Shown here: positions 1 to 5,529 of the stretch, in pieces
Numbering within the stretch: the first letter of the stretch is position 1
Layout of the letters: each line of letters begins with the position of its first letter
NCBI GenBank assembly: GCA_041687475.1
Contig: JAWLBW010000307.1
Location: 1 to 5,603 of the forward strand
DNA from: JAWLBW01 sp041687475
GTDB lineage: Bacteria; J088; JAWLBW01
DNA length: 5,603 nucleotides
Direction: 5' to 3'
The notes under the pieces: generated by a model
What the model was told of the DNA's origin: nothing
Databases searched by the model: none
What the model saw: only the letters and a program-made list of their open reading frames with translations
Translations under genes and position numbers: made by a program

Positions 1-298
1 CGCGTTCGTCACCGCCGACGACATTGCCGCGAGCAAGCCGGCGCCCGACGGTCTGCACTATCTCTGCGAACGCCTGGACGTTGCGCCGGAAGAGGCCGTG
101 TATATTGGCGATTCACACCTCGATCTGCAGGCGGCGCGGGCAGCGGGCATGCCGGGTATCGGCGTAACCTGGGGCGTGAGCGACGCCGCACTGCTGCTGG
201 GCGAAACGCCGCTCTGCACGGTCGATACGGTGCGTGAGCTGGGCGAACGCCTGCGGGAACGGGGCGTGGCGAACCTCGAGCTACCTGCCCATCTATGA
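1..298 (+). CDS. HAD-superfamily hydrolase, C-terminal fragment (phosphoglycolate phosphatase-like)
   Basis: This is the 3' end of a gene cut by the left edge; the reading frame starts at base 2 and gives 98 residues before TGA at 296-298. Two C-terminal HAD signatures are visible. Motif III is SKPAPDG, whose lysine stabilises the phospho-aspartate, and motif IV is VYIGDSHLDLQAA, whose acidic residues bind Mg2+. The following GIGVTWG resembles phosphoglycolate phosphatase (Gph) and PpaX-type subfamily I enzymes. The product is inferred to be a cytosolic phosphatase of a small phosphorylated metabolite. Motifs I and II lie outside the window, so substrate and full length cannot be judged. Its stop overlaps the start of the next HAD gene by 4 bp (ATGA), and the two C-terminal halves are alike, suggesting a tandem paralogous pair made from one mRNA. 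Confidence 0.85.
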   Translation, partial: AFVTADDIAASKPAPDGLHYLCERLDVAPEEAVYIGDSHLDLQAARAAGMPGIGVTWGVSDAALLLGETPLCTVDTVRELGERLRERGVANLELPAHL

Positions 299-921
299 GC
301 CGGCTGATCGTCTTCGATCTCGACGGCACGCTCATCGACTCGTCGGCCTGGCTGCTGACGGCGGTCAACCGTGTGCTCAAGCCCTGGCTCGACAAACCAT
401 GGGGAAGGGAAGAGCTCGTCGCCACGGCGGGCGGCCCCGAACACCAGGTATTCGCCGCCATTGTTCCCCCCGAAGAAATCGAACCCACCTTGCTGCGCTA
501 TGGGGAAGCGCTGCGCGAACCCGGCGTCCTGCGGCCGCAGCCCGGCGTCGAGGCCATGCTCGACCACCTGGAAAAAGGCGGATACGAACTGGCCGTCTTC
601 TCGGGGGCGGGAAAGAGGCTGGGCGAGCTTCGTCTGGCCCATGTCGGCTGGCAGAGCCGCTTTCCGGTTTGTGTCTGGGGCGACGAAGTAGCGGCCAAAC
701 CTTCACCCGAAGGCATCGTCAAGGCCGTCGCGCGCTCGGGGGGAACACGCGAAACCAGTCTCTACATCGGCGACACGCCCAAGGACGCGCAGGCCGCCCG
801 CGAGGCCGGGGTCGGTTTTCTCGGTGTCGAATGGGGCGACGTGCCCGGCGGGGTAGCGGGCGAATGGAACGCCCGCACGCCCGGCGAACTGGCCGCTGAA
901 ATCGAACGCCGCTGGGGCTGA
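295..921 (+). CDS. HAD-superfamily hydrolase, subfamily IA (phosphoglycolate phosphatase-like)
   Basis: Complete 208-residue protein. All four HAD motifs are present: motif I VFDLDGTLIDS with nucleophile Asp8 and acid/base Asp10; motif II VFSGAGKR with Ser103; motif III AAKPSPEG with Lys135; motif IV YIGDTPKDAQAA with Asp160 and Asp164. Residues about 16-85 form a helical cap, as in Gph/PpaX/beta-phosphoglucomutase relatives. The length is typical of the family. The expected role is cytosolic hydrolysis of a small phosphate ester such as 2-phosphoglycolate; substrate cannot be read from the motifs. The ATG start overlaps the upstream HAD stop (ATGA at 295-298), which fixes the start and implies translational coupling. 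The gene ends 111 bp from the stop of the convergent MFS gene. Broad HAD specificity makes any single substrate name unsafe. Confidence 0.92.
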   Translation: MSRLIVFDLDGTLIDSSAWLLTAVNRVLKPWLDKPWGREELVATAGGPEHQVFAAIVPPEEIEPTLLRYGEALREPGVLRPQPGVEAMLDHLEKGGYELAVFSGAGKRLGELRLAHVGWQSRFPVCVWGDEVAAKPSPEGIVKAVARSGGTRETSLYIGDTPKDAQAAREAGVGFLGVEWGDVPGGVAGEWNARTPGELAAEIERRWG

Positions 922-1032
922 TCGCCGCTTACCGGCGTCCACCCCGTTTGTAGTCCATGCCGTCCACGAGGGTCACCCGTCCATCATCAACCCCTGTGGG
1001 TCGGCAGATCCCGGGTATGGTGCCGGCAGCCG

Positions 1033-2217
1033 TCACCTTCCCCCCGAAAGGTGCTCTCCCGTCCTTCGCGACAAGAGAAGCCCCACCGTGGCCGACAGGC
1101 CGGCAAAGGCGGCAGCCGCCGCGAACATGAACTGGTCGCCCAGGGTGTCGAAGAACCAGCCGGCCAGCACCAGGCCCAGCATTTCGCCCCCGCCGGCCGA
1201 TGCCGAGGCCAGCCCCTGTCCCGAGGCGCGCATGCGCTCGCCCGCGAGCCGGCCCACCATGCGCACCATCGAAACATACGACAAGGTAAAGCCGATGCCG
1301 TGCAGGGGCGCGACGGCCAGCAGGCCCCAGGTCGAAGGCACCGTCGCGTAAAAGAGCCAGCGCAGGCCGTCGACCAGGGCTCCCAGCGCAAAAACCCGCG
1401 CCGCACCGAGGCGATCGATGAGCCGGTCGATGCGCAGCATGACGAAAACCTCGGTGGTCACGCCGATGCCCCACGTCCACGCGACGATGGAACCGGGCAG
1501 GTCGCGGCCGGTCACGAACAGCGTGTAGAAGCCGCCGTACGAGGCCATCGACATGCGGTGCAGAAAGACGGCGGCCAGCAGGGCGATAAAGGCCGGCGTG
1601 CCGAGCAGGGCGCCGTAGTCGCGTTTCTCGGCCCGCCCGACCTTGGCCGGCTCGGCCACGCGCATCTGGGTGTACCACAGCGCAAACAGCGCATAGGCCC
1701 CAATGAGGGCAACGCCGATGACCGGCGCCGGCAGCTCGGGAAAGCTGAGGCCGAGAGCCAGGCTGGTAATGATGAAGCCGATGCTTCCCCACAGGCGAAT
1801 GCGGCCGTAGGGGCCGGGCGTGCGGGCCAGGTGGTTCAGGGCCACCGAATCGAGCAGGGGAATGAGGGGCGACTGAAAGGCGAAAAAAATGAATCCGCCG
1901 GCCAACAAAAGGGCGTAATTGTCGCCCAGCACGATGAGGGCGAGGCCCCCCACCGTGCCCCACGCCGCCACCGTTCCCCAGAAGCGGGGTCCCCGGAAAC
2001 GGTCGGCCAGCATGCCCCACACGGGCGGAAGCACCCAGCGCATGAGCGGCCCCACGGCCAGCAGCATGCCGATGCCCACCGAGTCGAGCCCACGTCCCCG
2101 CAGGTAGGCCGGAAAATAGGGCAAGTACAGGCCGAAGGCCGCGAAGAACAGAAAATAGGCGGCGGCGATGCGGCGGTGATCGCCCGCGGGCGTTCGATGG
2201 CGGGGCAGGGAAGGCAC
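1033..2217 (-). CDS. MFS transporter, PPP (phenylpropionate permease)/MFS_1-like family
   Basis: This is an inner-membrane protein of 394 residues from the chosen GTG start, with about 12 hydrophobic segments. TM1 is at about 17-36, and TM4 and TM5 are near 102-122 and 142-160. A basic cytoplasmic loop at about 185-200 separates the two six-helix halves, and the second half runs to about residue 383. The motif YGRIRLWGSIGFI (137-149) and the ERMRASGQG segment before TM11 (about 327-335) are typical of the MFS_1-like/HcaT group near the LacY and nucleoside symporters. It is inferred to be a proton-coupled importer of a small organic compound; substrate unknown. The frame stays open upstream to a TTG at 2274, but that extension (including a GTG at 2265) reads through the heptamer repeat and adds no membrane segment, so GTG 2217 is preferred although its Shine-Dalgarno is poor. 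It converges on the HAD pair and diverges from the Nudix gene. Confidence 0.85.
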   Translation of the reverse strand: MPSLPRHRTPAGDHRRIAAAYFLFFAAFGLYLPYFPAYLRGRGLDSVGIGMLLAVGPLMRWVLPPVWGMLADRFRGPRFWGTVAAWGTVGGLALIVLGDNYALLLAGGFIFFAFQSPLIPLLDSVALNHLARTPGPYGRIRLWGSIGFIITSLALGLSFPELPAPVIGVALIGAYALFALWYTQMRVAEPAKVGRAEKRDYGALLGTPAFIALLAAVFLHRMSMASYGGFYTLFVTGRDLPGSIVAWTWGIGVTTEVFVMLRIDRLIDRLGAARVFALGALVDGLRWLFYATVPSTWGLLAVAPLHGIGFTLSYVSMVRMVGRLAGERMRASGQGLASASAGGGEMLGLVLAGWFFDTLGDQFMFAAAAAFAGLSATVGLLLSRRTGEHLSGGR

Positions 2218-2243
2218 GTCGATTGAAAAGGGGGAAAAGGTAC

Positions 2244-2249
2244 AGTGTA
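2244..2249 (-). promoter_or_regulatory. Possible -10 element of the MFS gene
   Basis: On the minus strand the hexamer TACACT lies 26 bp upstream of the preferred GTG start at 2217 and just downstream of the left heptamer array. There is no good -35 at 16-18 bp; the nearest candidate, TTGGGG at 2274-2269, sits inside the array with a 19-bp spacer. The placement is sensible for a promoter, but the match is modest. Confidence 0.35.
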
Positions 2250-2255
2250 GCAGGC

Positions 2256-2287
2256 GAAAATCCACAATCCCCAATCCTTAATCCGCA
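2256..2287 (-). repeat. Left heptamer array, four degenerate GATTNNG units
   Basis: Read on the minus strand, toward the MFS gene, the bases form consecutive 7-bp units: GATTAAG (2283-2277), GATTGGG (2276-2270), GATTGTG (2269-2263) and a degenerate GATTTTC (2262-2256). One more base block, up to 2287, partly continues the pattern. Four core bases (GATT) are constant while the next three vary, which is the mark of a degenerate tandem repeat. The array ends 6 bp before the TACACT hexamer. It is the mirror image of the array at 2440-2474. Confidence 0.75.
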
Positions 2288-2439
2288 AGCAGGGTTCGGA
2301 GCCGACCTTACGGTTGGGAGAGTTTTCGAGGGGATACGAGGTGCCGCCTTCGGCATTTCGAATGGTTTGGCAAAAGCGTAGCTGCGTAGCAGGCGGAGTT
2401 GTGCTGCAAGGTCGCGTGGGTAGTTAGGCAACCACTCTT
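2284..2439. other. Intergenic core between inverted heptamer arrays
   Basis: About 156 bp with no convincing coding sequence on either strand. It contains a small hairpin TGCCG-CCTT-CGGCA (2342-2355) without a proper T-tract, and a tandem pair GCGTAGC-T-GCGTAGC (2376-2390). Together with the flanking inverted arrays it has the outline of a small non-autonomous repeat element, but no target-site duplication can be identified. It separates the MFS and Nudix promoters. Confidence 0.5.
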
Positions 2440-2474
2440 GATTGAGGATTATGGATTAAGGATTGAGAATTATT
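2440..2474 (+). repeat. Right heptamer array, four GATTNNG units plus one degenerate unit
   Basis: Consecutive 7-bp units on the plus strand are GATTGAG (2440-2446), GATTATG (2447-2453), GATTAAG (2454-2460), GATTGAG (2461-2467) and a degenerate AATTATT (2468-2474). The consensus equals that of the left array read on the minus strand; the unit GATTAAG is shared exactly, and the longest perfect inverted match is GGATTAAGGATTG against its complement. The array covers the region where a -35 box of the Nudix promoter would lie and abuts its TATAAT. Confidence 0.8.
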
Positions 2475-2475
2475 C

Positions 2476-2481
2476 TATAAT
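2476..2481 (+). promoter_or_regulatory. Consensus -10 box (TATAAT) of the Nudix gene
   Basis: A perfect TATAAT lies only 8 bp before the ATG at 2490. A transcript starting the usual 6-8 bp after the hexamer would begin at about 2488-2490, giving an mRNA with almost no leader. No TTGACA-like -35 exists at 16-18 bp; that position is occupied by the heptamer array (GGATTA at 2453-2458). No extended -10 TGn is present either. Confidence 0.55.
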
Positions 2482-2489
2482 ATAGGTTT

Positions 2490-3095
2490 ATGCTTGCATC
2501 CGATGCCATTCGAGACCTGCTGTCGCGCCAGAAACCCCGTCGAATAACCCGTGAGAACTTTCGCCGGGCGGCCGTGCTCGTGCCGATCTACTGGCGCGAC
2601 GAACAGCCGCACATGGTGTTTACGCAGCGTTCGGTTCACGTTCCCCATCACAAGGGGCAGATTGCGTTTCCGGGCGGCTCCATCGACCTCGACGATCCCG
2701 ATGAGCTCACGGCCGCCCTGCGCGAAACCGAAGAAGAGCTGGGCATTCCGCGCAGCCAGGTCGAGCTGTTGGGGGCGCTCGACGACATCATTACCGTTAC
2801 GCATTTCGTCGTCAGCCCCTTCGTGGCGCGCATTCCGGTCGATTTTCCCTACCGACCCAGCGAGTTCGAGATTGCCGAAGTCTTTGACGTGCCCCTGGCC
2901 GAACTCGCCGACCCCACGCGCCTGCGCGAGCAGACGGTAAGTTTCGAAGAGCGGCCGTATCCCATTTACTATTTCGACCACGGCGGTCGCAACATATGGG
3001 GCGCCACCGGCAAGATTCTCAGGCAATTTCTTGCGGTTACCGAGCTCATGCCCGGCGACGTCGTGTCGGACGACAGCTTGCCGACCGACCTTTGA
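2490..3095 (+). CDS. Nudix hydrolase, CoA pyrophosphatase (NudL/UPF0035 type)
   Basis: The 201-residue protein has the CoA-specific signature FTQRSVHVPHHKGQIAFPGG (44-63), running directly into the Nudix box, which ends in RETEEELGI (78-86). In this box Glu79, Glu82 and Glu83 are the expected metal ligands and base. The pattern of a TxRS motif, GQIaFPGG, then the box defines the CoA-hydrolysing branch. It is expected to cleave CoA or oxidised and acyl CoA to 3',5'-ADP and the 4'-phosphopantetheine part, in the cytosol, Mg2+ or Mn2+ dependent. Length matches the family (about 190-210). ATG 2490 is the only early in-frame start and has no real Shine-Dalgarno (TAGG just 3 nt away), consistent with a leaderless message from TATAAT at 2476. 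tgt follows after 69 bp; co-transcription is possible. Confidence 0.93.
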   Translation: MLASDAIRDLLSRQKPRRITRENFRRAAVLVPIYWRDEQPHMVFTQRSVHVPHHKGQIAFPGGSIDLDDPDELTAALRETEEELGIPRSQVELLGALDDIITVTHFVVSPFVARIPVDFPYRPSEFEIAEVFDVPLAELADPTRLREQTVSFEERPYPIYYFDHGGRNIWGATGKILRQFLAVTELMPGDVVSDDSLPTDL

Positions 3096-3129
3096 CCGCT
3101 TTCTGATTTTTGTTCCCCAAGCTGTTGAA

Positions 3130-3135
3130 TATACT
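3130..3135 (+). promoter_or_regulatory. Possible -10 element of tgt
   Basis: TATACT lies 29 bp upstream of the tgt ATG in the short AT-richer Nudix/tgt gap. A TTGTTC at 3110-3115 is only 14 bp upstream, which is too close for a standard -35, and no better partner is seen. tgt may instead be read from the Nudix promoter, since no terminator hairpin separates the two genes. Confidence 0.3.
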
Positions 3136-3164
3136 TGCCTTCACGGCGAGACCCCAGTGCTCAC

Positions 3165-4295
3165 ATGAAAGATTTCTCGCTTCTCTCGGTCGACCCCTCG
3201 GGCGCCCGGCGCGGCCGCATCGAAACGGCCTACAGCACCATCGAAACCCCGGTTTTCATGCCGGTGGGCACCCAGGCCACGGTTAAGACGCTCACGCCCC
3301 GCGACCTGGCCGAGATGGACACCCGCATCATTCTCGGCAACACCTACCACCTGTATCTGCGCCCCGGCCACGAACGTATCGAGCGACTGGGCGGGCTGCA
3401 CAAGTTCATGAACTGGCAGGGCTCGATTCTGACCGATTCGGGCGGCTACCAGGTGTTTTCGCACAGTCAGCTGCGCAAGATCACCGAAGACGGCGTGCGC
3501 TTTCAGTCGTACATCGACGGCAGCTACCACGACCTCTCGCCTGAAAAAAGCATGGAAGTCCAGCGCGCGCTCGGCTCCGACATCGTCATGGCCTTCGACG
3601 AATGTCCCCCCTACCCGGCGGCGCCCGAATACGTGCGCAAATCCATGGACATGACCACCCGCTGGGCCGAGCGCTGCCTGCGGGTCGAGCTGCAGCCGCA
3701 CCAGACCCTCTTCGGCATCGTACAGGGGGGAATGGATGCCGGCCTGCGCCGCGAACACGCCCACACCCTGGGCGAACTGGACTTCAACGGCTACGCCATC
3801 GGCGGACTCAGCGTGGGCGAGCCCAAGCATATTCTCTACGAAATGGCCCGGGTTACCGCGGCAGAGCTTCCTGTGGAAAAGCCCCGCTACCTCATGGGCG
3901 TGGGCAAGCCCGAAGATCTGGTGGAATGCGTGCTGCGCGGCATCGACATGTTCGACTGCGTGCTGCCGACCCGCAATGCCCGCAACGGCCAGCTTTTCGT
4001 GCGCAGCGGCAGGCTGAACCTGCGCAATGCGAAGTTCGGCGAAGACGAACTGCCCCCCGACCCCGAATGCGGCTGTTACACCTGCCGCAACTTTACCCGT
4101 GCCTACCTGCGGCACCTGCAGATGGCCGACGAGATGCTCGGCGCCCACCTGAACACGATTCACAACGTCTTCTACTACCTCGATCTGATGGCGGGAATTC
4201 GTAAGGCGATCGAGAGGGGAAATTTCATGGAATTCCGCAGGGAATTCTACGACTTACGCGGCGAGCCACTGCCCGAAGACGAATTTTCCGGTTGA
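3165..4295 (+). CDS. tgt: Queuine/preQ1 tRNA-guanine transglycosylase
   Basis: The 376-residue enzyme exchanges guanine 34 of tRNA Asp, Asn, His and Tyr for preQ1, the first tRNA-level step of queuosine synthesis. The sequence aligns end to end with E. coli Tgt from memory. It has FMPVGT near residue 31, ILTDSGGYQVFS with acid/base Asp91, FDEC with Asp145 and Cys147 in the base pocket, GIVQGG (184-189), GGLSVGEP (213-220), and GIDMFDCVLPTRNARNG with nucleophile Asp264. The zinc site is ECGCYTC plus NTIH: Cys302, Cys304, Cys307 and His333. The Cys147 and Val217 pocket residues are of the bacterial preQ1-using type. ATG 3165 is chosen because it matches the family N-terminus; an in-frame TTG at 3135 would add ten unrelated residues and would overlap a -10-like box. 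The Shine-Dalgarno is weak. No other queuosine gene lies in the window. The stop codon (4293-4295) overlaps the -35 of the next gene. Confidence 0.98.
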   Translation: MKDFSLLSVDPSGARRGRIETAYSTIETPVFMPVGTQATVKTLTPRDLAEMDTRIILGNTYHLYLRPGHERIERLGGLHKFMNWQGSILTDSGGYQVFSHSQLRKITEDGVRFQSYIDGSYHDLSPEKSMEVQRALGSDIVMAFDECPPYPAAPEYVRKSMDMTTRWAERCLRVELQPHQTLFGIVQGGMDAGLRREHAHTLGELDFNGYAIGGLSVGEPKHILYEMARVTAAELPVEKPRYLMGVGKPEDLVECVLRGIDMFDCVLPTRNARNGQLFVRSGRLNLRNAKFGEDELPPDPECGCYTCRNFTRAYLRHLQMADEMLGAHLNTIHNVFYYLDLMAGIRKAIERGNFMEFRREFYDLRGEPLPEDEFSG

Positions 4296-4310
4296 CTTTC
4301 TGCGTCAACC
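4290..4310. promoter_or_regulatory. Perfect inverted repeat GGTTGAC-N7-GTCAACC, candidate operator
   Basis: The arms at 4290-4296 and 4304-4310 are exact 7-bp inverted copies separated by 7 bp (14-bp centre-to-centre, between one and one and a half helical turns). The repeat includes the last codons and stop of tgt and covers the -35 hexamer and half the spacer of the following promoter, the classic position for a repressor site. The same bases could form a hairpin in the tgt transcript, but no T-run follows, so a terminator is less likely. I cannot assign it to a regulator family. Confidence 0.45.
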
Positions 4311-4321
4311 CGTCCTATTAT
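4292..4321 (+). promoter_or_regulatory. Sigma70-type promoter of the aldolase-like gene
   Basis: TTGACT (4292-4297), an 18-bp spacer and TATTAT (4316-4321) make the best promoter in the window, each hexamer one mismatch from consensus. Expected transcription start is near 4328, giving a leader of about 40 nt. The -35 overlaps the tgt stop codon and the GGTTGAC inverted repeat, so the gene can be expressed independently of tgt and probably under control of a DNA-binding protein. Confidence 0.65.
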
Positions 4322-4354
4322 CGGCCTCAGGAGCACCAACCGCATTGCCGAGTG

Positions 4355-4362
4355 AGAGGAGG
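4355..4362 (+). promoter_or_regulatory. Strong ribosome binding site deciding the ATG at 4368
   Basis: AGAGGAGG ends 5 nt before ATG 4368, optimal Shine-Dalgarno spacing. A TTG codon directly in front (4365) is also in frame but would lie too close to the site, so ATG 4368 is the start. Confidence 0.8.
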
Positions 4363-4367
4363 CCTTG

Positions 4368-5069
4368 ATGCCCGTATTGGAACGTGTTGAGAGAGTCGCA
4401 CTGACCATCGAGAAGGAAGGCGTGATCGCGTCGATTCGCCTGCGCGATATCAAGCAGATCATTCGCGCCTTCAACAGTCTGCTGCTCGGGGGGGTGAACA
4501 TCTTCGAACTGCCCGTGCAGGCGCCCAAATGGTCCGATGTGGTCAAGAAGGCGCGTGACGAGTTCGGAAACGACATCATTCTCGGGGTCGGCGGCATTCT
4601 CGATCGCCGCAGCGCGCTGAACGCCATTCAGGCCGGCGCCGACTACGTATCGAGTCCCCACACCGAGCGGGGCATCGTCGAACTCTGCAAGGAAGAGGGC
4701 GCCGTGGTCATGCAGGGCGGCCTTACGCCCAACGAAGTATACCGGGCCCAGCAGACGGGCGCCGATTACATTACCGTCGCACCTGCCAACCTGTACGGCG
4801 AGTCGTATGTCGAACAGATGATTTTCACCTACGGCAACATCAAGCTGGTGCCCCAGGGCGGCATCGACGAAAAAGGCGCCGCGATTCTGCTGCGTGCCGG
4901 CGCACGGGCCGTCGTGGTCGACAGCTGGCTGGTGAACGATGAGCTCATCAAGCGCCGCGATTTCGACGAAATTCAGCAGCGCGCGGCGGCGCTTCGCAAA
5001 ACGGTTACCGAGGCACGCAAGGCCATCGCGGCTGCGCCGGCGCCGGCAAAGAGGGCAAGGGTGGCCTGA
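4368..5069 (+). CDS. KDPG/KHG aldolase-fold protein lacking the catalytic lysine
   Basis: 233 residues, cytosolic (beta/alpha)8 barrel by alignment, from memory, to E. coli Eda along residues 10-217. Matches include LLLGGVNIFEL for GGVRVLEV, ILGVGGILD for IVGAGTVLN, AGADYVSSP for AGAQFAISP, GGLTPNEV, VPQGGI for CPTGGI, and DSWLVNDE for GGSWLVP. Phosphate-binding elements GGI (164-166) and Ser186 are kept, as is Glu47 (Eda Glu45). However, the Schiff-base Lys133 falls on Thr136 (ITVAPA instead of FKFFPA), Arg49 on Gln51, and Thr73 on Gly76. A normal 2-keto-3-deoxy-6-phosphogluconate aldolase reaction is therefore unlikely. The protein probably binds a phosphorylated ligand for another reaction or role. 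The C-terminus has an Ala/Pro/Lys/Arg tail (about 219-233) beyond the family end. Own promoter, strong ribosome binding site and terminator suggest a single-gene, well-expressed unit. No Entner-Doudoroff partner such as edd is nearby. Confidence 0.85.
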   Translation: MPVLERVERVALTIEKEGVIASIRLRDIKQIIRAFNSLLLGGVNIFELPVQAPKWSDVVKKARDEFGNDIILGVGGILDRRSALNAIQAGADYVSSPHTERGIVELCKEEGAVVMQGGLTPNEVYRAQQTGADYITVAPANLYGESYVEQMIFTYGNIKLVPQGGIDEKGAAILLRAGARAVVVDSWLVNDELIKRRDFDEIQQRAAALRKTVTEARKAIAAAPAPAKRARVA

Positions 5070-5184
5070 GTTACCTGCAGGGAAGGAACGGTCAGTGAAC
5101 CACCGAGCGACATATCCGGGTTAGAGGGGGAGAAAGCGAGCCCCCGTGCGCACCTTCAGTGGAATGCACGGCGAGGCTTCTTTC
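5070..5184 (+). other. Transcribed 3' region with hairpin potential, possible small RNA or structured 3' UTR
   Basis: The 115 bases between the aldolase-like stop and the terminator hold no plausible gene. Several stems can form: CGGT (5089-5092) with ACCG (5102-5105); GGGGG (5126-5130) with CCCCC (5141-5145); and CCGTGC (5144-5149) with GCACGG (5166-5171), the last two sharing two bases and so competing. An imperfect direct repeat starts TCAGTG at 5092 and at 5156. The sequence matches no RNA family that I recognise: I checked by eye against SRP, 6S, RNase P, cobalamin, SAM and TPP signatures. Confidence 0.35.
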
Positions 5185-5220
5185 ATGGCAGCCGAAGGTT
5201 CGGCTGCCATTTTTTATTAA
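5185..5220 (+). terminator. Strong rho-independent terminator
   Basis: A perfect 12-bp stem, ATGGCAGCCGAA (5185-5196) with TTCGGCTGCCAT (5199-5210), is followed by a T-rich tail TTTTTTATTAA from 5210. Only two bases (GG) lie between the arms, so the real loop is probably four or more bases on an 11-bp stem. It ends the aldolase-like transcript. The A-rich base of the other strand is weaker, so action is mainly on the plus strand. Confidence 0.93.
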
Positions 5221-5431
5221 GCGGTTGCGCTTCGCGGCCATTTGTTCCTGAAGGGCGTTTTACAGGAGATCGCGGGGCGCGCAGAGGGGTGGTACTCGAT
5301 ACTGTGTAGGTTGCCTGTGCACCGCATTTCATTTTTTTGTTGCCGTTTTTCAGTGTTGCAAGGTAGAAGCCCGGTCGGGCGGGTGCTCTTTGTGCTGCAG
5401 GGTTCCCCCTCTCCGAACGAATGTTTTGTGG

Positions 5432-5447
5432 ACTCCCCTTGGGGAGT
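5432..5447. repeat. Inverted repeat ACTCCCC-TT-GGGGAGT
   Basis: Perfect 7-bp arms with a 2-bp centre. No T-run follows on either strand, so it is not a standard terminator. It may be a protein-binding site or part of a dispersed repeat. Confidence 0.5.
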
Positions 5448-5490
5448 GGGCAGGTGCCGTACGTCGCGCCGACCACCGGCCGACAGACTT

Positions 5491-5502
5491 TCGGACGTCC
5501 GA
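5491..5502. repeat. Perfect 12-bp palindrome TCGGACGTCCGA
   Basis: The hexamer TCGGAC is followed directly by its complement GTCCGA. The neighbouring bases contain further CCGAC copies (5469-5473, 5480-5484), making a short CCGAC-rich cluster. Function unknown; a dimeric regulator site is possible. Confidence 0.5.
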
Positions 5503-5529
5503 CCGCTCTTTACCCGTGCCGCACGCGCC

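Noticed and set aside
922..1032. Terminator for the convergent HAD and MFS genes
   Set aside because: Only a 5-bp stem CGCCG-CTTAC-CGGCG (923-937) without a T-run is seen, too weak to call a terminator.
1051..2226. 391-codon plus-strand open frame opposite the MFS gene
   Set aside because: Gln/Arg/Gly/His-rich antisense reading of a GC-rich gene, no motif, no ribosome binding site.
929..2431. 500-codon minus-strand open frame overlapping the MFS gene
   Set aside because: Reads as Pro/Arg/His/Gly-rich low-complexity protein with no membrane segments or motifs; it is a frame shadow of the MFS gene, which has clear helices and a family motif, and it runs through the heptamer array.
3135..3164. 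TTG at 3135 as the tgt start
   Set aside because: Adds ten residues absent from the family, starts within a -10-like hexamer, and ATG 3165 gives the expected MKDF-type N-terminus.
3141..4163. 340-codon minus-strand open frame opposite tgt
   Set aside because: Val/Ala/His-rich antisense shadow of a highly conserved tgt; no independent start signal.
4227..4248. GAATTCC/GGAATTC inverted repeat near the end of tgt
   Set aside because: It encodes conserved-region residues of Tgt and has no promoter or T-run next to it; likely chance.
4323..4364. GGCCTC (4323-4328) pairing with GAGGCC (4359-4364) to hide the ribosome binding site
   Set aside because: The left arm lies at or before the predicted transcription start (about 4328), so it would not be in the mRNA.
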